A stretch of DNA of 64,000 nt from Paenibacillus tuaregi. Lineage in GTDB: Bacteria; Bacillota; Bacilli; Paenibacillales; Paenibacillaceae. Below, piece by piece: positions 1 through 7,066 of this stretch. Both the position numbers and the translations under genes were made by a program. The stretch covers positions 3,734,543 through 3,798,542 of the forward strand of contig NZ_LT575476.1 of the NCBI RefSeq assembly GCF_900086655.1. The letters run 5' to 3'. Under the pieces are notes generated by a model, which saw only the letters and a program-made list of their open reading frames with translations, was not told the origin of the DNA and ran no database searches. Every line of letters starts with the position of its first letter. Position 1 is the stretch's first letter.

Positions 1-1175
1 GGCACAGCAGCGCCCGCAGCCGTTGCAGCTGCCCCCGCCGGGGCAGCTGGGTTAGCCACGCCGCCAGCCGCAGGCGGGGCGGCGGTCTTCCCCTGCTCAG
101 ATAATGCCTTCGCATCCATGCCGGCTAATCCTGGAGCCGTCTGAGCAGCGGCCGGATTGCCGCCGTTTATAGCTGAGCCCCTCGCCCCCGTCATGGAGGC
201 TTCAGCAGCATCTCCTGTTGAAGCTTCAGCTGCAGACTGCGTATCCACCGTTGCAGTTGCTGTCGCGACTGAGCCGGCCTGTGAAGTATTGGCCGTCTTG
301 ACCGTCACAGAATTCAAGGCTTCCTCAGATCCCAATGCCCGCAGTTCTCCCAGGAGGCTCTGCAGCTTTATCAACAATTCACTGCCCTTGGCAGAAGCTG
401 CCGAAGCGGCTGTTACGTTACCCGCACTTACAGACAATGGGGTTCCTGCTGCTTTACCTGTCGCATTCCCCTCCGGATCCACAGCTTCTCCTGTTGAAGA
501 TGCAGCCCGCAGCGTCCCTGATCCTGAAGCGTCCTGCCCACGTGCCTTCGTACCTGTCTGATCTTCCGTTTTCAATAGCTCAGTCAATAGATCTGCAACC
601 TGATCTCCAAGCACCGTCAACAGATTTTGCAGCGGTGCCCCAAAGACCGCCTGATGCAGCCCAGCCACACTTGCGGCCGTGACTGGCAGCCCCCGATGGT
701 ACGCAATAGCCGCAGACTGCACCCACTGCTCAAGCGGCACGTTCTGTGGCTTCCCTGCAAGAGACTCAGACAACGCAAGCGCCTGATCTTTGGTTAGAGG
801 AATACCTTGAGTCTGCATTAGTTTAAGAAGCTCTCTATTCTCGGGGGAATTCTCCAACCCGAAGCTGCCCAGCATTCCTGCCAGAGAAGCTTCGGAGAAA
901 GAAGCCGCCGAAGGCAGATTCAGCGGCTTTAGAACAATCATCCCGTCTTTGCCCGGAGGCTGAACCTGCAGCAGAGTGGTCTGTCCCTTTTCCAGCGGGG
1001 TTTCCAAGGCTGCTCTTAGCTGTACACCCTGCACCTGGACAACCGCCTCCTGTCCGTCATCCGAGACACTCATTACGACACCGCGAATAACCTGCCCCAT
1101 CTTCAACTCCAGCTCTTTGGGCTGACCGGCCCGGCTCTCGCCGAGCAGTCCTCTTACTATTGGACCGATGTTCAC
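1..1175 (-). CDS. FliK/YlqG-like Ala-rich protein, 3' end outside window
   Basis: The frame is open from a GTG at 1175 to the window edge, giving 391 codons with no stop. A GGGGG-type ribosome binding site lies about 9 nt upstream. The N-terminal 110 residues form a compact-looking domain (starts MNIGPIVRGLLGES). A leucine-rich helical stretch follows, then a long low-complexity region rich in Ala, Thr, Ser and Gly from about residue 220 onward. Position after rnhB matches Bacillus ylqG, a gene of unknown function followed by an flhB-like gene. The Ala/Thr-rich middle is typical of flagellar hook-length (FliK-like) proteins. A sigma-D-like promoter upstream supports a motility role. FliK kinship is inferred from composition and context. 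The conserved C-terminal domain that would decide it is not in the window. Confidence 0.75.
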   Translation of the reverse strand, partial: MNIGPIVRGLLGESRAGQPKELELKMGQVIRGVVMSVSDDGQEAVVQVQGVQLRAALETPLEKGQTTLLQVQPPGKDGMIVLKPLNLPSAASFSEASLAGMLGSFGLENSPENRELLKLMQTQGIPLTKDQALALSESLAGKPQNVPLEQWVQSAAIAYHRGLPVTAASVAGLHQAVFGAPLQNLLTVLGDQVADLLTELLKTEDQTGTKARGQDASGSGTLRAASSTGEAVDPEGNATGKAAGTPLSVSAGNVTAASAASAKGSELLIKLQSLLGELRALGSEEALNSVTVKTANTSQAGSVATATATVDTQSAAEASTGDAAEASMTGARGSAINGGNPAAAQTAPGLAGMDAKALSEQGKTAAPPAAGGVANPAAPAGAAATAAGAAV

Positions 1176-1278
1176 CTTATGCTGCCCCCTTTCGCCCGAA
1201 TGGCTGGCTTTTATAATTTAAGCACCCCGCTGCGCTGGTGCCTATGATGAAGCCGTCGAGTTAATATCTATGACTAAT

Positions 1279-1305
1279 GTATCGGTCTTTGCAGAAAGAT
1301 ATTTA
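1279..1305 (-). promoter_or_regulatory. Sigma-D (sigma-28) type promoter
   Basis: On the minus strand TAAA is followed by exactly 15 nt and then ACCGATAC. This is close to the flagellar sigma consensus TAAA-N15-GCCGATAT. It lies about 105 nt upstream of the GTG start of the FliK-like gene and downstream of the rnhB terminator, so it would give that gene its own motility-linked transcript. Confidence 0.6.
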
Positions 1306-1323
1306 AGCTTTACCTTCCTCAAC

Positions 1324-1358
1324 TAATAAAACCCGCCGGCTCCCGGCGGGTTTTATTA
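1324..1358 (-). terminator. Rho-independent terminator after rnhB
   Basis: A perfect inverted repeat, TAATAAAACCCGCCGG around a CTC loop, overlaps the rnhB stop codon. On the minus strand the stem ends in GGGTTTTATTA. The symmetric A/T flanks mean it could work in both directions. Confidence 0.85.
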
Positions 1359-1979
1359 GAACAGCTCCTGCTGACGGACAAACAAATTACGCATGAAACT
1401 CTTACGGTGCATAGGCGTTGCCCCCAAAGCCAGGATCTGCTCCCTGTGCAGTTTGGTAGCATAACCTTTATGTACAGCAATTCCATACTCTGGAAACATT
1501 GCTTCCCATTCCCCTTGACAGAGCCGGTCCCGGGTCACCTTCGCAACGATCGAAGCAGCTGCGATGGTCTGGCTAAGGGCGTCTCCCTTGATTACAGACA
1601 GCTGCGGAATATCCGAATCCACCTTCTCCGCATCAATCAAAAGGTAATCCGGCTTTACAGACAGCTGCCCAATCGCATCCAGCATAGCAAGTCGTGTGGC
1701 CTGTTTAATATTGATCCGGTCAATGGTCTGTGCATCGGCAAATCCAACGCCAACGGAGACCGCTTTATCGAGGATCACTTCATAAAGCAGATTACGCTTC
1801 TTCTCACTGAGCTTTTTAGAATCCATAACTCCATCAATAACCAGATCCTGAGGCAGGATGACGGCGGCCGCAACCACATCGCCAAACAGACAACCGCGGC
1901 CTACCTCATCCACTCCAGCAATATACTGGCAGTGATCCTGCCAGATTTGCTTTTCATACATTAACATATCTTCACTCAT
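1356..1979 (-). CDS. rnhB: Ribonuclease HII
   Basis: Cleaves the RNA strand of RNA/DNA hybrids and removes misincorporated ribonucleotides. The DEDD active site is visible: GVDEVGRG (D24, E25), LLIDA (D116) and TRDR (D151), followed by the HKGYATKLH motif near residue 170. The start is the ATG at 1979, which overlaps the upstream stop as ATGA and has a GGAGAAG site 7 nt before it; an earlier in-frame Met at 2009 has no such signal. The product is 207 residues, a little shorter than the 255 of B. subtilis. The usual GRGPLAGP after the first motif reads GRGCLFGD here. Translational coupling to the deacetylase gene is likely. Confidence 0.95.
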   Translation of the reverse strand: MSEDMLMYEKQIWQDHCQYIAGVDEVGRGCLFGDVVAAAVILPQDLVIDGVMDSKKLSEKKRNLLYEVILDKAVSVGVGFADAQTIDRINIKQATRLAMLDAIGQLSVKPDYLLIDAEKVDSDIPQLSVIKGDALSQTIAAASIVAKVTRDRLCQGEWEAMFPEYGIAVHKGYATKLHREQILALGATPMHRKSFMRNLFVRQQELF

Positions 1980-3157
1980 GCAGCTTCTCCATGACTGTGT
2001 GCTCCCCATGCCCCGCCTACGGCTGAAGACGCGGATTGTTCACCACTGAGCTTAACCAAATCACTGTTATGTGTCCGGTCACCTTCAATCAATTGCTCCA
2101 GTGTTTTAAAAGGACCTTCATGAAGCAGATCAAACGGACTGCTCAGCTTCTTCTTCGTTTCCTGCTTAGCCCCGCTCTTCATCAATTTAATCAGTTCGTC
2201 CGGGTTGTTCTGTTTCCCCCCGGCATTCACTCTGAAACCATTCAGCTGACCCTTTGCATTAATTCCCGGCTTGACAGTAAATGTAATTTTGATCCCCAGC
2301 TCACGGCATACCTGCAGGGTTTCTTTCGTATATGCGCCATAAGGGAAGGCAAGAACGTCCATGTTATTCCCGAGCCTCTGCTTCAGTATTGCTTGAGCCT
2401 GAGACAAATCTTTCTTGACGCGGGCCTTGAATTCGGTCATCGTTTCTTTCCGGTTCAGCTTCTCCAGATACATAGGTCCTGCAAGAACCGCTCTTGACGA
2501 TTTATGTGATGCACTGGTTGGAGCAAGAATATGGGAATCATACGTATGATTATAGAAATCAATTCCGTTCTTGTGCATCTCGTCAACTTGAGCCCATGTC
2601 AGCTTTGGAATTCCCGGATGCTTCGGATTATCCACTGTGTTCGCAATCAGGAACATGGTCGCTGGAATCTTATGTTCTTTGAGCACTGGATAAGCATACT
2701 CATAGAATGACTCATATCCATCGTCAAATGTCATCAGGACCGCATTTGGCGGAACCGGAGTTCCTTTTAGAATAAAATCGCTGTATTCCTTCATCGTAAT
2801 CCATTTAAAGCCATTGGCTTTCATCAGCTCGATCTGCCGTTTGAATTTCGATACCAGTACGGTTCCACTGTCAATTTGCTCAGGTGTAACCTCGTGGTAC
2901 ATTAGGACAATCACTTTGTTGCGGTAGTATATTTTATTAGGTGTCGCTTGAGAAGGAGTTGTCTTGCTGCTCTTTACATTGACAGGCTTATCTGAGCCTT
3001 TCCCGGCTCCAATACTAGCCCCGATATCTCCAATAGTGCTCAGAGGCGTTAAATTATTAATTTTATGTTTGCTGCTGCCGTTCTGCCACAAAGAATTAGC
3101 TGTGAGAACTAGAACAAGAACGATAACTGCGGCAGATATCCATTTGATTTTCTTCAT
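1976..3157 (-). CDS. Membrane-anchored polysaccharide deacetylase (NodB domain)
   Basis: Predicted extracellular de-N-acetylase acting on cell-wall or capsular amino sugars. A hydrophobic segment at residues 7-24 is an uncleaved anchor or signal peptide. The NodB-fold motifs follow in order: LMYHEV near residue 85, TFDDGY (metal and base Asp pair) near 143, NHTYDSH (metal-binding H-x5-H) near 203, and AFPYGAY near 271. A Ser/Gly/His-rich C-terminal tail ends the 393-residue protein. The substrate (PgaB-like beta-1,6-GlcNAc or peptidoglycan) cannot be told from sequence. The gene sits between rbgA and rnhB, which are adjacent in B. subtilis, and its stop overlaps the rnhB start. Confidence 0.9.
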   Translation of the reverse strand: MKKIKWISAAVIVLVLVLTANSLWQNGSSKHKINNLTPLSTIGDIGASIGAGKGSDKPVNVKSSKTTPSQATPNKIYYRNKVIVLMYHEVTPEQIDSGTVLVSKFKRQIELMKANGFKWITMKEYSDFILKGTPVPPNAVLMTFDDGYESFYEYAYPVLKEHKIPATMFLIANTVDNPKHPGIPKLTWAQVDEMHKNGIDFYNHTYDSHILAPTSASHKSSRAVLAGPMYLEKLNRKETMTEFKARVKKDLSQAQAILKQRLGNNMDVLAFPYGAYTKETLQVCRELGIKITFTVKPGINAKGQLNGFRVNAGGKQNNPDELIKLMKSGAKQETKKKLSSPFDLLHEGPFKTLEQLIEGDRTHNSDLVKLSGEQSASSAVGGAWGAHSHGEAA

Positions 3158-3402
3158 ATTCCTAATTCCTCTCTGTCTTTCCCTAATTAATCTATTGCTT
3201 AGATTAACACATGCTATGATAAGCTGCGTTTCTTTTTTGTAACAATTTTATCGGTTAAAGCGGTCCATTTATAAAGTTATTTCTTGGATATTTCTGTTGA
3301 ACTAGTTCCCTCCCTTTCCACATTCTATAAATAATAGACGCAGATTACCTGTAAATTGTTTCAATAGTCCAGGCACTAATTCCAAATCGTTTAGCTTATG
3401 TA

Positions 3403-3433
3403 CGAAAAAAAAAAGCGCCGGGGAACCGACGCT
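3403..3433 (-). terminator. Terminator after rbgA
   Basis: On the minus strand AGCGTCGG/CCGGCGCT (one G-T pair) forms a stem closed by a TTCC-type loop, followed by a run of ten T. It separates rbgA from the deacetylase-rnhB unit. The rest of the 3158-3438 spacer is A/T-rich and shows no gene. Confidence 0.9.
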
Positions 3434-3438
3434 TCACA

Positions 3439-4302
3439 TTAGTAGGGTGATTCCAAAGAGAACTTTCCAAGCTTGCCGGCACGAAGCTCCCTAAGCATAA
3501 TTCCTGATGCCTTCTCCAGATCGACACGGCCACCGCTTACAATACAGCCACGCTTTCTGCCTATTGCCTCCATTACCTCTACAATCTCGTCCGGATTCTC
3601 GGTATCCTGCGGAGGCTCCCCCAGCTCAAACCGCTCCTGAAGCTGGGACCAATAATAACGGGACAAATATTTGATCGCAAAAAAAGCGACATCTTCCACA
3701 TTCAATATTTCTTCTTTGATTGCTCCGGTCACAGCCAGCCGGTAGCCCACGTTCTGATCTTCGAACTTAGGCCACAGAATCCCTGGCGTATCCAGAAGTT
3801 CCATCTCCGTACCCACCTTGATCCACTGCTGTCCTTTCGTGACGCCAGGCCGGTCACCGGTTGCCGCAATGCTGCGTCCGGCCATACGGTTAATTAACGT
3901 GGACTTTCCAACGTTAGGAATTCCCACAATCAGAGCTCTTACCGCTCTGGGACGGATTCCTTTGGCAATCTGCCTATCGATTTTCTCCTTAATAAGCTCT
4001 TTCGCTTTTACTGGAATTTCCTTAATGCCTTGACCAGATGAGGCATCAGCGGTTATTGCCGTATGTCCCTCACGCTTGAAGTAGTCAATCCATTCACCGG
4101 TAACCGATGAGTCTGCTAAGTCTGACTTGTTGAGCACAATCAGCCTCGGCTTATTCATCAGAATCTCGTCGATCATCGGATTACGGCTGGACAAGGGAAG
4201 CCGGGCATCCAGGAGTTCAATCACCACATCAATCAGGCTCAGCTTCTCTTGGATCTGTCTGCGGGCTCTTGTCATATGACCCGGGAACCATTGTATTGTC
4301 AT
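3439..4302 (-). CDS. rbgA: Ribosome biogenesis GTPase A
   Basis: Circularly permuted GTPase needed for late assembly of the 50S subunit. The permuted motif order is visible: G4 NKSD at 58-61 comes before G1 GIPNVGKST at 127-135 and G3 DTPG at 171-174. The N-terminus [11 protein letters not shown] is diagnostic of the YlqF/RbgA family. The 287-residue length fits the family. The ATG has a GAGGTGA site 7 nt upstream. It follows rplS and lepB in the transcription direction, and a strong terminator closes the unit. Loss of RbgA in B. subtilis gives 45S particles lacking L16 and other late proteins, consistent with its ribosomal neighbours. Confidence 0.97.
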   Translation of the reverse strand: MTIQWFPGHMTRARRQIQEKLSLIDVVIELLDARLPLSSRNPMIDEILMNKPRLIVLNKSDLADSSVTGEWIDYFKREGHTAITADASSGQGIKEIPVKAKELIKEKIDRQIAKGIRPRAVRALIVGIPNVGKSTLINRMAGRSIAATGDRPGVTKGQQWIKVGTEMELLDTPGILWPKFEDQNVGYRLAVTGAIKEEILNVEDVAFFAIKYLSRYYWSQLQERFELGEPPQDTENPDEIVEVMEAIGRKRGCIVSGGRVDLEKASGIMLRELRAGKLGKFSLESPY

Positions 4303-4347
4303 TGTCTGCTCACCTCTTTATCTCCCGACCACTCACCCATATAAGAG

Positions 4348-4395
4348 AGAACGAACCAAAGACCGTTGTATCCTGATCAGTCTTTAGTTCGTTCT
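4348..4395. repeat. 16-bp inverted repeat in lepB-rbgA spacer
   Basis: Arms 4348-4363 (AGAACGAACCAAAGAC) and 4380-4395 match at 15 of 16 positions around a 16-nt loop. There is no clear T-run on either side, so it does not look like an ordinary terminator. It lies just upstream of the rbgA ribosome binding site and may be an RNA structure or a small repeat element. Confidence 0.7.
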
Positions 4396-4424
4396 TATGG
4401 AGGCGGAATTCTATAAATATCTTG

Positions 4425-4504
4425 TATTATATAAAATGAACTTAAGAAGGTTACCCTTTTGTGGCGCTGAGATCGGTTAATTCTAAAGTTCATTTTATAT
4501 AGTA
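4425..4504. repeat. 19-bp inverted repeats flanking a 42-nt core
   Basis: Arms 4425-4443 and 4486-4504 match at 18 of 19 positions (core AAGTTCATTTTATATA). The right arm abuts the lepB stop codon. The A/T-rich terminal repeats around a short unrelated core resemble a minimal MITE or a processing hairpin. No second copy was seen in the window. Confidence 0.7.
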
Positions 4505-5128
4505 TTAGTGTTTAATAAAATGAATATCCTTCAGCGGCCAGAAAACGAGGTCTGCCCGGCCCACAATCTCTTTCTGGGAGATAAAACCCAGACGTCGGCT
4601 GTCGGTACTGTTGGAACGGTTATCTCCGAGCACAAATACGTAACCTTCCGGCACCTTTCCGTCTTTGAACTCTTCATTCGGGAAATCAGCTTCTGTGTTG
4701 TAAAGCTGATTGCTCTTATGCTTTTCGTCAATCGCTTCCTGAATATAGGTCTCACTCACCTGCTTGCCATTAACCGTCACCGTATCGCCTTCAACCTTCA
4801 CAGTGTCACCTGGAACGGCGATAACCCGCTTGATGAAATCTCTGCCTTCCGATGGTACATGGAACACAACAACTTCCCCATGTTTAGGCTGTCTGAAATC
4901 ATATAAAATCTTATTAACAATAATTCGCTCGCCCGTGTGGAAATTCGGCTGCATGGACGGGCCATCCACAATAAACGGGGCAAATAAAAGCCATCGAATC
5001 AGAAAAACCAGTACAACCGCAATCACAATGGCTTTAAGCCATTCAAGCGCTTCATTTTTCTTCTTTTTAGTCGACTCAGGGTTTATATCCGTACGATCCG
5101 GCTGCTCCGATTGAAATTGCTGCTCCAT
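4505..5128 (-). CDS. lepB: Type I signal peptidase (SipS-like)
   Basis: Membrane-bound serine protease that removes signal peptides from secreted proteins. A Lys-rich cytoplasmic N-terminus is followed by one membrane segment (about residues 31-50). The catalytic Ser58 lies in GPSMQPN and the catalytic Lys100 in RDFIKRVIAVPGD. The GDNRSNSTDSR box follows near residue 168. At 207 residues it is a typical short Gram-positive SipS type. The ATG at 5128 has a GGGAGG site about 9 nt upstream. It sits between rplS and rbgA. The rplS terminator in front means it is read by read-through or by its own promoter. Confidence 0.95.
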   Translation of the reverse strand: MEQQFQSEQPDRTDINPESTKKKKNEALEWLKAIVIAVVLVFLIRWLLFAPFIVDGPSMQPNFHTGERIIVNKILYDFRQPKHGEVVVFHVPSEGRDFIKRVIAVPGDTVKVEGDTVTVNGKQVSETYIQEAIDEKHKSNQLYNTEADFPNEEFKDGKVPEGYVFVLGDNRSNSTDSRRLGFISQKEIVGRADLVFWPLKDIHFIKH

Positions 5129-5179
5129 AGCTCACTGCCCTCCCTTTATGTTTAGGATGCAATATGTAACCCTATTTTA

Positions 5180-5212
5180 TTAAAAACGAAAGGGGCTTGA
5201 AGATCAAGCCCC
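5180..5212 (-). terminator. Terminator after rplS
   Basis: GGGGCTTGA-TCT-TCAAGCCCC forms a perfect 9-bp stem on the minus strand, followed by TTTCGTTTTT. It lies between the rplS stop and the lepB start and probably attenuates read-through. Confidence 0.85.
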
Positions 5213-5230
5213 CGGATCGTTATCAATTGA

Positions 5231-5575
5231 TTAACGACGTACTTCTTTAATTCTTGCTGCTTTACCGCGCAGTTCGCGAAGGTAATACAGTTTAGCACGA
5301 CGCACTTTACCACGGCGAGCCACTTCGATTTTATCGAGTTTCGGGGAATGAAGCGGGAAAGTTCTTTCCACACCTACACCATTGGAAATTTTACGAACTG
5401 TAAAAGTTTCACTGATTCCACCGCCACGACGCTTGATTACAACTCCTTCAAACAACTGGATACGCTCACGAGATCCCTCGATAACCTTAACGTGCACTTT
5501 CAAAGTGTCACCAGGGCGGAAACTCGGAATATCCTTGCGAAGCTGTTCTTGCGTAATCGCTTGTACGATATTCAT
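5231..5575 (-). CDS. rplS: Ribosomal protein bL19
   Basis: Large-subunit protein at the 30S-50S interface. The sequence starts [19 protein letters not shown] and contains the family signature near [19 protein letters not shown], with a Lys/Arg-rich C-terminus ([15 protein letters not shown]). The 114-residue length is standard. An AAGGAGGGAG site lies 6-8 nt before the ATG. In most Bacillota it directly follows trmD; here a 4-kb block separates them and rplS has its own promoter and an approximately 100-nt leader. That leader may hold the L19 leader RNA known in Firmicutes, but I could not confirm its fold by eye. Confidence 0.97.
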   Translation of the reverse strand: MNIVQAITQEQLRKDIPSFRPGDTLKVHVKVIEGSRERIQLFEGVVIKRRGGGISETFTVRKISNGVGVERTFPLHSPKLDKIEVARRGKVRRAKLYYLRELRGKAARIKEVRR

Positions 5576-5678
5576 ATATGACTCCCTCCTTCCACTCAGG
5601 TGTTCTTGCCTCTTCCGAAGACATCTATAGGTTCTTCATCATTATCCGCAGAGGACCACCGAATTCACAACAAATGAA

Positions 5679-5707
5679 ATTTTATCATATTACAACGGTC
5701 ATAGCAA
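5679..5707 (-). promoter_or_regulatory. Sigma-A promoter of rplS
   Basis: On the minus strand TTGCTA is followed by 17 nt and TAAAAT. It lies about 105 nt upstream of rplS, so rplS is transcribed independently of trmD, as its separation from the rest of the operon requires. Confidence 0.6.
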
Positions 5708-5732
5708 GAACTTTCACATCTCAAGATGAGCG

Positions 5733-6170
5733 TTAGGGCTTTTCACTAATCTCAAAACTTCCATTCCTCTCTCTAACTACATACAACTCATCAAATCCTT
5801 CCAGGTAGGTAGGAGCAACGAGCTTCTTTAAGGTACTTTTGATTCCTGCTTCCGCAACTCTTTCTTTCCCGCTTCTGTGATCATTTCTTTCCATAGACAA
5901 CTCAAAATCCGGTTCAAAATAATAGCCAATAATCCTGAATTTATGCTTTCTGGCGGCCTCAATATATTTCTGCCGGTCGGTAATGGCCGGGTTTGTATTG
6001 TCGATCACAAAAGGCTGCTTGGCAAGCAACGCGGCCTCTAAAAATATATTTTCCCGATTCCTGGTCTTTAACATATCCAAATTTATTCTCATGTGAGTTT
6101 TAAAGAAATGTTCCTTGTAGAACGTGGACTTGCCCGAAGCCTGGATTCCCGTGAAAATGATGCATTCCAT
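5733..6170 (-). CDS. P-loop kinase, polynucleotide-kinase-like (AAA_33 type)
   Basis: A 145-residue single-domain P-loop protein. Walker A is GIQASGKST at 8-16, followed by an ID-N-TN segment (57-60) and an Arg-rich lid, RNDHRSGKER, at 95-104. This layout matches small kinases related to the 5'-kinase domain of T4 polynucleotide kinase and similar nucleoside/RNA kinases. The ATG starts 2 nt after the Thg1-like stop, so the two are almost certainly co-translated. Phosphorylation of a 5'-OH RNA end is an inference from family and partner; the substrate is unknown. Codon use is A/T-richer than the flanking ribosomal genes, suggesting acquisition. Confidence 0.8.
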   Translation of the reverse strand: MECIIFTGIQASGKSTFYKEHFFKTHMRINLDMLKTRNRENIFLEAALLAKQPFVIDNTNPAITDRQKYIEAARKHKFRIIGYYFEPDFELSMERNDHRSGKERVAEAGIKSTLKKLVAPTYLEGFDELYVVRERNGSFEISEKP

Positions 6171-6172
6171 CG

Positions 6173-6910
6173 CTATTCATCCTTTGAAAGATACACGTAT
6201 TGGTTGATGTACTCCCTATCTTGGCTAAAGATCGGGGTATCGAAGTCGACTTCCCACCTGCTTCGCGTAGCCTCTTGCTTCTTATAATCCTGTTTTGTAA
6301 TACACACACCACGTTTCTGCCAGACAGGCAGGTCATTCCAATTTACGCCTCTCTCTATAAACAGCTTGTCCTGCAGCTTCTTTCCGTCCAATCCTTCAAG
6401 TTCATGATGGGGGAAGTTGGCTTGAGCAACCATGGAAATACTGTTTTTGGTCGCGTCCTGCTGTCTCCATAAGAAATAATTTGTCACTTCATCATGGGGC
6501 AGCACCCATGCCCGGCTGTCGAAGGTGGCAAGTGGTTGATTGGGGTAGTATTCTTTAATAACTTCATTAAATTTGGCAGTTGCCATAGAGGCGGATACAG
6601 ACACAATCTTCTGAAGATTGTTCTCAAACCAAGACTGTGTAGTTAACTTATCATAATTAGTTAGTAAAATAGATATTTCGTCACTTTGATGATATACCAA
6701 CTTGCATCCCATAATATTCTGGGCTAAATACTTGCACGTTTCCCAAAAAGCACGAGTTAAAGACTCGTCAAATGGCTTTTTCATTCCACGGGTGTATGTA
6801 TGAAAATGTGAGCCGTCTATACGAAGGATCACGGGCAGCCTTTGCGGAAGTATTTGTCTAAATACATTCTCATACCCCTTCATTCGATTACCAAAATTGT
6901 CTTTTTGCAT
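6173..6910 (-). CDS. Thg1-like 3'-5' RNA polymerase (tRNA-His guanylyltransferase family)
   Basis: A 245-residue member of the Thg1 superfamily, which adds nucleotides to the 5' end of RNA. The palm-domain metal ligands are visible in RIDGSHFH (D32) and YHQSDEIS (D77, E78); KKPFDES between them matches the Thg1 signature. Bacterial Thg1-like proteins are known mainly to repair 5'-truncated tRNAs in a template-dependent way, because bacterial tRNA-His already carries encoded G-1. The gene is followed 2 nt later by a P-loop kinase. Its ATG has a GTGAGGGAGT site and an extended -10 promoter upstream. Sequence composition is A/T-rich relative to trmD and rplS. Confidence 0.9.
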   Translation of the reverse strand: MQKDNFGNRMKGYENVFRQILPQRLPVILRIDGSHFHTYTRGMKKPFDESLTRAFWETCKYLAQNIMGCKLVYHQSDEISILLTNYDKLTTQSWFENNLQKIVSVSASMATAKFNEVIKEYYPNQPLATFDSRAWVLPHDEVTNYFLWRQQDATKNSISMVAQANFPHHELEGLDGKKLQDKLFIERGVNWNDLPVWQKRGVCITKQDYKKQEATRSRWEVDFDTPIFSQDREYINQYVYLSKDE

Positions 6911-6943
6911 AGGACTCCCTCACTTCAATTATGTATAAGGATA

Positions 6944-6952
6944 ATTATACCA
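6944..6952 (-). promoter_or_regulatory. Extended -10 promoter of the Thg1-like gene
   Basis: TGGTATAAT on the minus strand fits the extended -10 consensus TGnTATAAT. It lies about 35 nt upstream of the Thg1-like start. No good -35 hexamer is present, as is usual for this promoter class. The 6911-7066 spacer contains nothing else recognisable. Confidence 0.5.
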
Positions 6953-7066
6953 TAGGGGATTTGAATTCATTTGACATAAAAGATCCACCTGCTCATCCAC
7001 TAGCTCTGGACAAGAAGGTGGAGACTCTTGCAAAACTTCTTAGAACAATAAATACTGGACCGTTTT

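Noticed and set aside
157..682. Plus-strand open frames over the window's first gene
   Set aside because: They are opposite a continuous minus-strand frame with a good start and sigma-D promoter; Ala/Pro richness is the mirror of its GC-rich Ala/Thr repeats.
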